Origin: Sphingobacterium phlebotomi
GTDB taxonomy: Bacteria > Bacteroidota > Bacteroidia > Sphingobacteriales > Sphingobacteriaceae
Reading direction: 5' to 3'
Length of the DNA: 64,000 nt
Assembly (NCBI RefSeq): GCF_008180195.1
Contig: NZ_VTAV01000004.1
Coordinates: 248,001-312,000, forward strand
In this document: one piece after another, positions 46,000-54,384 of the stretch
How positions within the stretch are numbered: the first letter of the stretch is position 1
How the letters are laid out: the number at the start of each line of letters is the position of its first letter
Notes under the pieces: generated by a model
Told to the model about the DNA's origin: nothing
Database searches by the model: none
What the model saw: the letters and a program-made list of their open reading frames with translations, nothing else
Program-made: the position numbers and the translations under genes

Positions 46000-47202
46000 T
46001 TATTGTGCGGATAATACCGTCAATACATTTTTCGTTTTCTCTTTTGTTAACCGGAAGCGTACGTTGCCCTCTTCCAGGATATTCAATACATTTTTAAGGG
46101 ACTTACTTCTCGGGATCTGCCCATAAAAATAGGTTTGGGAAACATTCCCGCCGTACCTAATTTCTATATCGTACCAACGACTAATCTGTAGCATCGCATC
46201 CGTCAACGCCGTCTCATCAAAGTAAAATAAACCTTCCTTCCATCCAACTTCTGCCATTAGGTTACCCTCCCTAACCGAAATTTTGCCCCCATTTTTAAGA
46301 ATGGACTGCTGCCCTGGCCTTAAGTACACGGAAGAAGATAGCTTGTCCTTCAGATCGACTCTTACCTTCCCCTCTACCAAGGTCGTACGAACAGAGCGTT
46401 CATTGGGATATGCACTGATGTTAAATGTCGTACCGAGTACTTCCACCGTCTGATCTCCGCTGGTAACCCTGAACGGCCGCTTAGCATCTTTTTGGATCTC
46501 AAAGTAGGCCTCTCCTTCGATTACCACCTTTCTTTCATGCTGGCTAAACTTAGCTGGATAGACTAATTTAGAGGCAGCGTTCAACCAAACAATGCTTCCA
46601 TCATCCAAGGTGACGCGATAGCTGCCGCCATTTGGTGTGGAAAGCTCATACCGTACTTCGCTATCATCATTATTTATGGATTCTGCCACCTCCGAACCGT
46701 TAGTGTAGGTAATTTCGTCTCCCATAATTATACCTTCCTGTGCCTCGTTAAGTACGATAACACTTCCATCAGCAGTTTTAAGCATAGCCTTATTGGAGCC
46801 GGGCGCTACATCGACAAGTGTCGTATATCGCTGGGTTTCGGGAGTGGTTTGAAAGGTGCCGTTATAGAGATAGAGGCCGAATAGGCAAACGATGAGGACA
46901 GCAGCGGCAGCCCAAAATGGGATCAATCGTCTTACTGTCCGCTTCTTAGAAATTGCTATCGTTTTAGAAGATATCTTGTGATAAAGATCTTCGAATTTTT
47001 GATCATTTAGCTTGGCAGTCTCCACTTCCTGCAGCAGACTTTCCCATAGCGCCTTATCTACATCGTCGTTATTATTAGACAATTCATCGTAAAGATGTCC
47101 TAATTCTTCCCGCGAACATTTGCCATCCTTGTATCGCTGTAACAGCGCTCGTATGTTAGATTTATTATGGTCCACTTTCAGTCTATTTTTATATAAATAC
47201 AC
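46000..47202 (-). CDS. FecR-family anti-sigma factor
   Basis: 400 residues: N-terminal cytoplasmic anti-sigma part, a transmembrane helix at about 93-112 (LIPFWAAAAVLIVCLFGLYLY), FecR domain (LDDGSIVWLNAASKLVYPAKFSQHERKVVIEGEAYFEIQKDAKRPFRVTSGDQTVEVLGTTFNI), and C-terminal DUF4974 (LTDAMLQISRWYDIEIRYGG). It relays a signal from the STN domain of the adjacent SusC to the ECF sigma encoded 38 bp upstream. Confidence 0.94.
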   Translation of the reverse strand: MYLYKNRLKVDHNKSNIRALLQRYKDGKCSREELGHLYDELSNNNDDVDKALWESLLQEVETAKLNDQKFEDLYHKISSKTIAISKKRTVRRLIPFWAAAAVLIVCLFGLYLYNGTFQTTPETQRYTTLVDVAPGSNKAMLKTADGSVIVLNEAQEGIIMGDEITYTNGSEVAESINNDDSEVRYELSTPNGGSYRVTLDDGSIVWLNAASKLVYPAKFSQHERKVVIEGEAYFEIQKDAKRPFRVTSGDQTVEVLGTTFNISAYPNERSVRTTLVEGKVRVDLKDKLSSSVYLRPGQQSILKNGGKISVREGNLMAEVGWKEGLFYFDETALTDAMLQISRWYDIEIRYGGNVSQTYFYGQIPRSKSLKNVLNILEEGNVRFRLTKEKTKNVLTVLSAQ

Positions 47203-47240
47203 CTACCAGTGAAAAAAGGTCTGCTCTGTCTATTATTTTT

Positions 47241-47840
47241 TTAAGAAATACCCAGATAAAAGAAAAGAAGCAGTAAGGAAGAAAAGCTTCCTTCGTACAT
47301 CAATACATCTTTAATGAACTTATTAGCTTTTACGATATGGTCGCGGACCGTAGAAACCGAAATCTGGAGTTCCTCAGCGACCTCCTGATAACTTTTTCCA
47401 TCTAATTTACACATCCTAAAAATTCGTTGCCGTTGGAGCGGAAGCTGACTGATTACATTTTCTATCAGCTTCTGTACCTCTTTTTTATGGAGTATGCTAT
47501 CTACGGACTCTGCAAGTTCAGCACTTTCATAGGCCAAGTGTATCGCAGATTCAATCTCTAATTTCAGTCTTCTTTTGAAATTGAAGGCCGTGTTTCTTGA
47601 ACAGGTAAATAAATAAGCGGCAAATGACAGACTAGGATCAATGGAGGCCCGATGTTCCCATACCTTTACGAAGACATCTTGCAGCAGATCGTCTGCTACA
47701 GACTCATCATTGATAAAGCGCATGATGTTACCATATATAAGCCGACTATAACGCTCGTAGAGTATACGGAAAGCATCATCATCTCCGGCCTGTAGCCGAA
47801 GAAGAATCTCATGTTCGGATAGATTCTGATCGTTTATCAT
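47241..47840 (-). CDS. ECF-type RNA polymerase sigma factor
   Basis: 199 residues. Region 2 (FRILYERYSRLIYGNIMRFINDESVADDLLQDVFVKVWEHR) and region 4 (LPLQRQRIFRMCKLDGKSYQEVAEELQISVSTVRDHIVKANKFIKD) with the hydrophobic C-terminal tail of the Bacteroidota type. First gene of the glycan locus, followed by FecR and SusC. A -7-like box lies 48 bp upstream. Confidence 0.95.
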   Translation of the reverse strand: MINDQNLSEHEILLRLQAGDDDAFRILYERYSRLIYGNIMRFINDESVADDLLQDVFVKVWEHRASIDPSLSFAAYLFTCSRNTAFNFKRRLKLEIESAIHLAYESAELAESVDSILHKKEVQKLIENVISQLPLQRQRIFRMCKLDGKSYQEVAEELQISVSTVRDHIVKANKFIKDVLMYEGSFSSLLLLFFYLGIS

Positions 47841-47887
47841 TGTCGATTAGCTTTATTGGCTGCTTTGATCACCGAAACGCCAAAAAC

Positions 47888-47895
47888 CAAATATA
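47888..47895 (-). promoter_or_regulatory. Candidate -7 promoter box of the sigma gene
   Basis: Minus-strand TATATTTG fits TAnnTTTG, 48 bp before the sigma start. No clear -33 element. Confidence 0.35.
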
Positions 47896-47982
47896 GCACA
47901 TAATTTTACTATTTTTTCTCCCGGCCCAAATTTTCTTTCCAAATGCAATTTGTCCTAACCCAATGATAATGTCAGGGATGCA

Positions 47983-48019
47983 AAACCACCCGAAGCGTGC
48001 ATATGCTCCGGGTGGCTTT
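47983..48019 (-). terminator. Hairpin terminator, copy 2 of a dispersed repeat
   Basis: AAACCACCCG / CGGGTGGCTTT stem 22 bp beyond the SDR stop. It shares the GGGTGGCTTTAATTCAATAA flank with 20624-20661. It probably ends the SDR transcript. Confidence 0.75.
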
Positions 48020-48040
48020 AATTCAATAATATCTTTTCAT

Positions 48041-48757
48041 TTATGGATTTGTACTAAAAATGGAACCATTCGCGATCAGCGCACGTCGATTCATTTTAAG
48101 AATATCCACCACCCAGTCCGCAAAATCTTCCGGTTGCAACACTTTATCCGGGTTACCATCCGTTAAACCACCTTGTATACTCATATCCGTGGCAATCGTA
48201 CTCGGTGTGAGGGTCACCACCCGGATATCATCTTTTCGCCACTCCGCCATCATCGACTGCGAAAGTGAAATTACTGCTGCTTTGGAAGCCGCATACGCAG
48301 CCATACCGGCGCCGCCTTTTAAACCGGCTGTAGACGCCACATTGACAACATCACCTTGTCCTGCTTCTTTTAGATAAGGATATACTGCTCTTGCCACGAG
48401 ATAAACACCAAAAAAGTTGATATCAAATACCTTCTGAAAATCTGTCGTTGTCATCTCCATCACTTTGCCAAACTGGCCTACGCCGGCATTGTTTACTAAA
48501 ATATGAACACCACCTAAAGCCTCGGCCAGTTGCTTTATCCCTTTTTCTACCTGCAAATTATCTGCTACATTAAATACGGCGTAGTGTGCTTGCACGCCAT
48601 ATCCGCGAAGCTCTTCTACAGTAGACTGGAGGTTCTGCTCATTTTGCCCTGTGATACCCACCTGAACTCCCTCAGATGCCAGTGCTAGCGCCACAGCTTT
48701 TCCTAAACCACGGCCTCCACCTGTAACAATTGCTTTTTTACCTTTTAATTCTGTCAT
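48041..48757 (-). CDS. Short-chain dehydrogenase/reductase (3-ketoacyl-ACP-reductase-like)
   Basis: 238 residues from ATG 48757; the longer frame adds an improbable leader. NAD(P)-binding TGGGRGLG (about 11-18), HILVNNAG (about 82-89), the catalytic Ser in VVNVASTAG and the YAASKAAVIS active-site Tyr/Lys (about 149-153) are all intact. It resembles FabG-like reductases; substrate unknown. Divergent from the histidine kinase. Fragments of related SDR genes remain at 6713-6779 and 17654-17773. Confidence 0.93.
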   Translation of the reverse strand: MTELKGKKAIVTGGGRGLGKAVALALASEGVQVGITGQNEQNLQSTVEELRGYGVQAHYAVFNVADNLQVEKGIKQLAEALGGVHILVNNAGVGQFGKVMEMTTTDFQKVFDINFFGVYLVARAVYPYLKEAGQGDVVNVASTAGLKGGAGMAAYAASKAAVISLSQSMMAEWRKDDIRVVTLTPSTIATDMSIQGGLTDGNPDKVLQPEDFADWVVDILKMNRRALIANGSIFSTNP

Positions 48758-48779
48758 TTTGATGCTGTTGTAATCTACC

Positions 48780-48787
48780 CAAAAATA
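48780..48787 (-). promoter_or_regulatory. Candidate -7 promoter box of the SDR gene
   Basis: Minus-strand TATTTTTG fits TAnnTTTG, about 22 bp before the ATG. This also supports the shorter start. Confidence 0.3.
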
Positions 48788-48939
48788 ATAAGAATAGTTC
48801 TGAAAAACGACATCATAGCAAAAACCTATATCGGACATGTTTTGGATATTGTCAGCTATTTTATGTAATACGCTTATTTGGCGTAATAAAACTTTTTAAG
48901 TAGATTTAAATATTGTTTTTTGACCAAATTAGTAAACCA

Positions 48940-50106
48940 ATGGATAAATCGAGTACAAATTTTTCTTCTTCCGATACCATTAAGAGAGATGCTGCTCATC
49001 AACAGAAACTAATGCAAGACCTTGTTGATAGCACAGATACTATTCTATATTCCGTCGATCTGGCGGGCAGAATCACGGCATTTAACAAACAAGCAAATCA
49101 GGCCGTACGTTTTCGAAAAGGCGTTGATATTCAAATAGGAGACCACTGGTTGGATATTATAGATGAAAGCACAGGACTGGACAACGCCACATTGAAGATG
49201 TTACTGAAGAAAGTCTTATCTGGTGAGCGTCACAACACCATTGTCGACATATTGGGGAAGAACGGCGTCAAAATTACCTATAGTGTACAAGCAAGTCCTA
49301 TTTTTGATGACAATGGAGCCGTAAACGGCACTGTACTTTGCGCGCATGACATATCCATCTTAACCAATTTGCAAAGAGATGCCGCTGAAAAAACAATCCG
49401 TAGAGCAAAAGAACTAGAAAGTTGGAATAAATTTTATGACATGCTACTTTCGGTACTTGCCCATGACCTCCGACAGCCACTTTCTGCCATTATATTGACG
49501 GCTGACGTTGTGCTTCGCGCAAAAAAACAGCTTACTGAAGAAGATATTAAAACACTCATGGAAAAATTGCGCGACAGCAGTTCAAAAAGCATTGAGTTAC
49601 TAGAAGGCCTGCTACACTGGATAAAATCCCAAAAAAAAGATTTCGCACACACCCCTAGCTCTGTGATCTTATATGATTTAATTCATGAAGCTAACGGGCT
49701 ATTCCTTCACGATCAACAGCGAAAACAGGTGGAATTAGTTAGTTCCGTACCCTCTGACCATATTGTCTACGCACATCCACAGATGTTGCTTTTCGTTTGT
49801 CGAAATTTAATCCACAACGCGACAAAATATGCCCCTGCCCAAAGCAGCATTTTGGTTCAATCTGTTAAGAATGACCATGAGATTACGATATCCATCAGCG
49901 ACAGTGGCGAAGGTATGTCTTCCGAGAAGTTGGCACAACTATTTACTATTCAGAAAGTAGATACCAATGGCAGGAACAGAGGCGCTGGTATGGCGTTAGC
50001 GATTTGCCACGATATGATCACGCAAATGAATGGCCAAATATATGCTGAAAGCGAACCCCAACAAGGGACAACATTTTACCTCAAATTTAATTTACCGAAA
50101 TTTTAA
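48940..50106 (+). CDS. PAS-domain sensor histidine kinase, soluble
   Basis: 388 residues from ATG 48940. A PAS sensor (about 25-135: LVDSTDTILYSVDLAGRITAFNKQAN), a DHp helix with the phospho-acceptor His in VLAHDLRQPLSAI, and a complete HATPase domain (N box NLIHNATKYAP, DSGEGM, GRNRGAGMALAICHDM, GTTFYLKF). No transmembrane segment, so it senses a cytoplasmic cue. No response regulator is adjacent. Divergent from the SDR gene. Confidence 0.94.
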   Translation: MDKSSTNFSSSDTIKRDAAHQQKLMQDLVDSTDTILYSVDLAGRITAFNKQANQAVRFRKGVDIQIGDHWLDIIDESTGLDNATLKMLLKKVLSGERHNTIVDILGKNGVKITYSVQASPIFDDNGAVNGTVLCAHDISILTNLQRDAAEKTIRRAKELESWNKFYDMLLSVLAHDLRQPLSAIILTADVVLRAKKQLTEEDIKTLMEKLRDSSSKSIELLEGLLHWIKSQKKDFAHTPSSVILYDLIHEANGLFLHDQQRKQVELVSSVPSDHIVYAHPQMLLFVCRNLIHNATKYAPAQSSILVQSVKNDHEITISISDSGEGMSSEKLAQLFTIQKVDTNGRNRGAGMALAICHDMITQMNGQIYAESEPQQGTTFYLKFNLPKF

Positions 50107-50162
50107 TTTGGATGAAATAACATACACGCCTAATCAACCGCAGATGTTTTAATAAAACCAAA

Positions 50163-51023
50163 TTAGATTTCAGCGGAACCTAGATCGAAATCGTAACGAT
50201 AAATCGGGCACCTATCATTGCTTTCGTCGTCCGGATCCTCGCATAAAATAAAGGTGATCGTATCTGCAGACTGGCCATACACAGCGAGCCCCTCCAACTT
50301 TTTAGTACTTGAGAGCTGGTGAGTTTCCCCTAATGTCCAGTCTCTGAGGCCTATATAACTGATATAGGAACCTTTGTTTTCCCCATCGTGATAAGTACTG
50401 ACGCTGTCTTCTGCCGTTGCAATAAAAAATAAGCGGCCATCCACCATTACGCCGTCAGAAAACCCCGTCGTATAGTTTTGGATATCAGGCAGCTCAATAT
50501 GGTTGGCGCGCAATGTTTCGGGGCGGAGAATAAAATTCGAATCACCGGTTACCGTGAAGATGACGTTCTGTTTTTTTTCACCGTTGCCACGGTTTAAAAA
50601 GTACCAGGTTCCATTATCGTACGTAAGCCCTTCTATGTTGAAGTTCTGCTCGTCAACCTTGCCTATCTCCTGCATGCGTTGATATATCGACTCTAAAGAG
50701 ACGCGGCGTACATGTCGATTCCGTTTATCGTAAATAAAAGCTTCTTGCCGCTGGGGCTTTGATCCGGAACCCACGATTACCAGTGCATCACCCACATCAC
50801 ACAACGCCTCGAAATCTTTTTTTTCCTTTTTGGCAACCATCTCGGTTTGTTGCGTACTATCCAAAAGCACCTTAACCATTCGTTCTTCCTGTACATGATA
50901 GTGGTACAGGTAAGGGCTGTTGTCCGATACAATATACAGTTGATCCTGATGGTATTGCAAGCCCGATGCTGCATTGATACCTGTCAGATTAAAAAGCAAT
51001 AGCAAAGAATAAAGTGCATCCAT
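50163..51023 (-). CDS. Predicted beta-propeller protein, DUF6929-like
   Basis: 286 residues. Repeated strand motifs (AASGLQYHQDQLYIVSDNSPYLYHY, KKDFEALCDVGDALVIVGSGSK, NIEGLTYDNGTWYFLNRGNG, TTGFSDGVMVDGRLFFIATAED, KLEGLAVYG) suggest a beta-propeller of the SdiA-regulated/DUF6929 kind. A short hydrophobic N-terminus may export it. Function unknown; such proteins may bind ligands or phytase-like substrates. Confidence 0.65.
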   Translation of the reverse strand: MDALYSLLLLFNLTGINAASGLQYHQDQLYIVSDNSPYLYHYHVQEERMVKVLLDSTQQTEMVAKKEKKDFEALCDVGDALVIVGSGSKPQRQEAFIYDKRNRHVRRVSLESIYQRMQEIGKVDEQNFNIEGLTYDNGTWYFLNRGNGEKKQNVIFTVTGDSNFILRPETLRANHIELPDIQNYTTGFSDGVMVDGRLFFIATAEDSVSTYHDGENKGSYISYIGLRDWTLGETHQLSSTKKLEGLAVYGQSADTITFILCEDPDDESNDRCPIYRYDFDLGSAEI

Positions 51024-51072
51024 TATCTATTGTACTAACAAAAACCTCTCCCTTTTCTGGACAGCCAATCCG

Positions 51073-51228
51073 TTAATACAAAAAACCAAATAACCATAGC
51101 GGTATCTTACGACCGCTGCCCACTTCTATATCGTCAGCAGCAACGTAAGCATTGTCCAATCCTGCCACCTGGCTGAGATTTCCCCGATTCGCATTCTCCT
51201 TCGCCAGCAAATACAGTAGGTTTGTGTT
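51073..51228 (-). pseudogene. 3' remnant of an AAA/DUF4143-like ATPase gene
   Basis: The minus-strand frame reads NTNLLYLLAKENANRGNL, then SQVAGLDNAYVAADDI, and ends GRKIPLWLFGFLY. The last 13 residues and the GLDNAY block match the C-terminus of the ATPase at 53028-54050. The NTNLLYLLA block matches a motif that family normally has but which the 53028 copy lacks. The frame has no start, and a stop precedes it. It is a decayed second copy with its own internal deletion. Confidence 0.8.
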
Positions 51229-51288
51229 TTAAAGATAAATTTTAGATGGTTTTTGTAATAGAAAAATGCTTATTTAGATACCGCGGTC

Positions 51289-52956
51289 TTACTCTCCACT
51301 AACCCGTTTTATATATTGCAACATTCCCGTTTCTGCATCCAGCTGTGTCATGTGTACCGTGCTTGCCGTAAACGTGTTGACGACCCGGGATGTGCTCCCG
51401 TCCACTTCCAATATGACGTAGGTTTTATTGGAATCGTTTCCTTCTTTCCATTCTGTCCTTGTCGGGTAAGGGTCGCTCCAGGTAACGAGATACAGCGCAC
51501 GCTCGCAACCGGAAAATGCCTTGATAGATGAATATACACCTACGGGGACAATTTCCTCCCCCATGGGGCTAAACACCCCCAGATGTTCTTCCATACCCTC
51601 CGGGATTTTCTTTTCTTGAGAGACCAGCACATGTCCGGCTTTTGTCACCTCTATTTTCTGGTAAACCGGCGGCAGCAGCTCCTCACCCTTCCAGTTGACG
51701 AGGCTATACTTTTTTTCGACCAAACCGGCCGTATCTTGCGTAGTGTGGAGGTACAGAAAACCAAGCGAATTGATTGTCGAGATCAGCTTTTTGCTCCCAT
51801 CTACGGTTTGAGCAATCGGGAGACTAACATCGCCACTTAAGCTGTATTGCATCGCTCCTTCGGTTGGTTCATCGTCCACCGACAGGACAGCAAAGATATC
51901 GAAAATCCCTTTTTCTTTGTTTCGGTACACGCCGCCATAATGCTTTTCCAACCTAGGCATATCGGCTGGCTGCGGAAACAGGATAACCCCGTTCACAAAA
52001 CGCAGCTGACGGTGCGCTGCCGGAATCAGGATATCGTTTCCTTTTTTTAACCCGGTTTTTCCGTTTTCCGTAAAAAATCGGTAACCGAGCCCTTCCAAAT
52101 ACCCGTCTACTTCGTTGCTTTTCCTAGAGGCGTATTCCCCATATAGAGAGACTGGCTCTGGTGTTGGGGTTGAGTCGGGCAGGGATAGTATACGTTCCAC
52201 CGTCTTCACTTTCTCTTCCGCAGGCTTATCACGATCCTCCAGGAGAAATGCGTCGATCTTTTGGAGCTTATTGTGCGGAAACCCGTCACTGTAGTCGCTC
52301 GATTGTCTGGAGGCCAGCTTATTAAATTGGTTGTCGTAAAGATCGTGCCTACCCTGTTCGGGGGAAAACAAAAACGGATTATCTTCAAACTGCTCATAGA
52401 AGCTGCCTAGAGCGGTGTCAATTTCGCGAAAAACCGTATAGAACGGAAGGTGTTCATACCCCGTCAGCGGCATGACGTAGGTATACCGGAGCGGTACAAC
52501 CTCCTCCCCTTTACTATCGATTAGCCCCGCGAAAAATGTGCTGTCGCGCGACAGATAATAGGGCTTCCCGTCGATTTCAAGCATCTGTAAATCCAAGTAT
52601 ATCGGTGGAACTACATAGTCGCCCTGCTTGTCTATTACGCCGCGGAATTTGCCCCGATGCACGATTGCGTGCCCATACTTGAAGCGTGCTGCATAATCAA
52701 ATGAAAAGGCAATGCGTGTTTTCTGGTTAACATCAATATATCCCCATTGCCCGTCCAACTTTACCGATGCCAGGCCCTCGGAAAAGCCGGTAGCGTCACA
52801 ATACATAGGCGGTATGTTGTGGTCCTCGCCGTTCACACTGGCAAAACCATAGGTCTTTTCTGTGCAATTCCCGTAGGACGTAAAAGGTTCCTGTGCGCGT
52901 GCAGTCATTATGCTTATGGATAACAAAAAAACGATAAAAAAATTCAACCTATTCAT
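51289..52956 (-). CDS. WG-repeat protein
   Basis: 555 residues from ATG 52956, giving signal peptide MNRLNFFIVFLLSISIMTARAQ. The body contains degenerate WG/KWG repeats: YGFASVNGEDHNIPPMYCDATGFSEGLASVKLDGQWGYIDVNQK, then FRGVIDKQGDYVVPPIYLDL, FAGLIDSKGEEVVPLRY and later YSLVNWKGEELLPPVYQKIEV. These repeats build an exported beta-rich protein whose role in Bacteroidota is unknown. It lies between an ATPase remnant and the ATPase gene, on the same strand. Confidence 0.8.
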   Translation of the reverse strand: MNRLNFFIVFLLSISIMTARAQEPFTSYGNCTEKTYGFASVNGEDHNIPPMYCDATGFSEGLASVKLDGQWGYIDVNQKTRIAFSFDYAARFKYGHAIVHRGKFRGVIDKQGDYVVPPIYLDLQMLEIDGKPYYLSRDSTFFAGLIDSKGEEVVPLRYTYVMPLTGYEHLPFYTVFREIDTALGSFYEQFEDNPFLFSPEQGRHDLYDNQFNKLASRQSSDYSDGFPHNKLQKIDAFLLEDRDKPAEEKVKTVERILSLPDSTPTPEPVSLYGEYASRKSNEVDGYLEGLGYRFFTENGKTGLKKGNDILIPAAHRQLRFVNGVILFPQPADMPRLEKHYGGVYRNKEKGIFDIFAVLSVDDEPTEGAMQYSLSGDVSLPIAQTVDGSKKLISTINSLGFLYLHTTQDTAGLVEKKYSLVNWKGEELLPPVYQKIEVTKAGHVLVSQEKKIPEGMEEHLGVFSPMGEEIVPVGVYSSIKAFSGCERALYLVTWSDPYPTRTEWKEGNDSNKTYVILEVDGSTSRVVNTFTASTVHMTQLDAETGMLQYIKRVSGE

Positions 52957-53001
52957 CGGTGTAAAAGTAAGTAACCGGTCTGACTCAAGCAACTTATCGC
53001 A

Positions 53002-53022
53002 CGCTACATATTATCTACATCT
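53002..53022. repeat. 21-bp direct repeat, left copy
   Basis: CGCTACATATTATCTACATC plus T, identical to 54254-54274. This copy lies 5 bp beyond the ATPase stop. Confidence 0.8.
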
Positions 53023-53027
53023 ACAGA

Positions 53028-54050
53028 TCAGTACAGAAAACCAAATAACCATAGCGGGATTTTGTGGTGGAAACCGTGCGTTATATCATCTGACACGATA
53101 TAGGCATTATCCAGCCCTTTGACTTGCTTTTCTGTCTTATCTTTCCCACCGATTTCAAAGGTATATTGATTATCCACTGCAAAATCGCCCTTTTCTGCAT
53201 ATTCAATTTCATCTAGGTAATGTAGGTAGGATAATAAGGTACTTCTATTAATCGCAATCTTTTCGCTTAATTTACTCACGTTAGGCATAAAGGGTACTGA
53301 TTCTGCAATAACCGTTAACAGCTGTTTAATTTTAGCCGCATAGGCTAGGTCAATCTGGCGTAATAAGGGCAGTTCAATCTCCAGCATCATATTCAAAACT
53401 TCTCCTAAGCGCATAAAGTAGAGATCCGATTCTTCTTTATAATAGGGGTAATACCCGTGTCGAAGATAGTTATCAAAATGCTGAAAAGGTTTAATTTGCT
53501 CATTCACCTCCCTTGCTCTGTCTGTATGCTGAGCTAACAAATCGGTTAAAGTTATCCGTTCAAACCGAATTCCTGTCTCTATCCCCAGATATTCCCGGAA
53601 GGAGAGCCCCTGCATATTATAAATAACTGCTCGTCTACTTAGGTCTGCACGTTCATTTAAGATCTCCAACAAGGAAGAACCTGTAAAGACGATTTTTAAT
53701 TCAGGATAATTATCATATATATTTTTCAGTTCCTGCGCCCACCCGCTATACTTATGTACTTCATCTAAGAATATATATTTGCCTCCCTTCTGTTCAAAAT
53801 CTTTCACTAGATCTACTAATGAATTTGTATTGAACCAGATAGCATCTAAACTTACATACAGTACTTCATCCAATCTGGCCGATAAATGCAGCTTTATATA
53901 CTGCAACAGCAGCGTCGTTTTGCCAATCCCCCTAGCTCCTTTTATACCGATAAACCTGGCATTCCAGTTGATCTCTTCCATTAGGCTACGCGTAAAACCA
54001 GCGTTGATGTACGCTAATTTCCGTTGGAATAATTCGATTAATGCTTCCAT
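53028..54050 (-). CDS. AAA_14/DUF4143-like ATPase, possibly internally deleted
   Basis: 340 residues. Walker A GARGIGKTTLLLQYIK (about 38-53), Walker B KYIFLDEVHKYSGW, sensor-like KIVFTGSSLLEIL, then the DUF4143-type half (SLREYLG-like LSFREYLGIETG, ITLTDLLAQH, SEKIAINRSTLLSYLHYLDE). The protein ends YTFEIGGKDKTEKQ...IPLWLFGFLY. The family usually has 380-400 residues, with a NTNLxYAL block and another 40-50 residues after YLHYLDE; here the text jumps straight to IEYAEKGDFAVDN, so an in-frame loss is likely. Role of the family is unknown. Flanked by a 21-bp direct repeat. Confidence 0.85.
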   Translation of the reverse strand: MEALIELFQRKLAYINAGFTRSLMEEINWNARFIGIKGARGIGKTTLLLQYIKLHLSARLDEVLYVSLDAIWFNTNSLVDLVKDFEQKGGKYIFLDEVHKYSGWAQELKNIYDNYPELKIVFTGSSLLEILNERADLSRRAVIYNMQGLSFREYLGIETGIRFERITLTDLLAQHTDRAREVNEQIKPFQHFDNYLRHGYYPYYKEESDLYFMRLGEVLNMMLEIELPLLRQIDLAYAAKIKQLLTVIAESVPFMPNVSKLSEKIAINRSTLLSYLHYLDEIEYAEKGDFAVDNQYTFEIGGKDKTEKQVKGLDNAYIVSDDITHGFHHKIPLWLFGFLY

Positions 54051-54135
54051 ATTTGTTTAGTATAATAAACAATTTTAATAAATATTGTATATCCTGATAA
54101 ACAAAATAACTACGTTTAAATCAGAAGAAAAACTA

Positions 54136-54327
54136 ATGAAAACAAAAGCTATATATCTACTCTTATCAGTTGCACGAGCACTTGCCGCGTTCCAGCGTAC
54201 ACTCAAAAGTCGTGGCAGTCGTTTCGATAAATTTTTAGACGGAAAATACTACGCGCTACATATTATCTACATCTTAAAAAGATTATTCCCGGCAACACAT
54301 GTTCTCCGGAAGTTTTGTAACTTGTAA
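54136..54327 (+). CDS. Doubtful small ORF with signal-like N-terminus
   Basis: 63 residues from ATG 54136: MKTKAIYLLLSVARALAAFQ resembles a damaged signal peptide, followed by a basic stretch. The right copy of the 21-bp repeat lies inside it (coding ALHIIYI). No family recognised. It may be the start of a gene cut off by the rearrangement that placed the ATPase here. Confidence 0.3.
   Translation: MKTKAIYLLLSVARALAAFQRTLKSRGSRFDKFLDGKYYALHIIYILKRLFPATHVLRKFCNL
54254..54274. repeat. 21-bp direct repeat, right copy
   Basis: Identical to 53002-53022; the two bracket the ATPase gene and 1.2 kb. Confidence 0.8.
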
Positions 54328-54384
54328 ACTCATGGGCCAAGGCTGCAGAACGGTAGTGCCCTGCAACGCAAATAAAACAGCACA

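Noticed and set aside
48858..48893. Inverted repeat in the SDR/histidine-kinase gap as an operator
   Set aside because: The arms (TAATACGC / GCGTAATA) carry mismatches and an extra 4-bp offset; too weak to claim.
54085..54135. Longer start for the small ORF at 54136
   Set aside because: The upstream codons are AT-rich promoter-like sequence for a gap between divergent genes; the ATG at 54136 gives a signal-like N-terminus.
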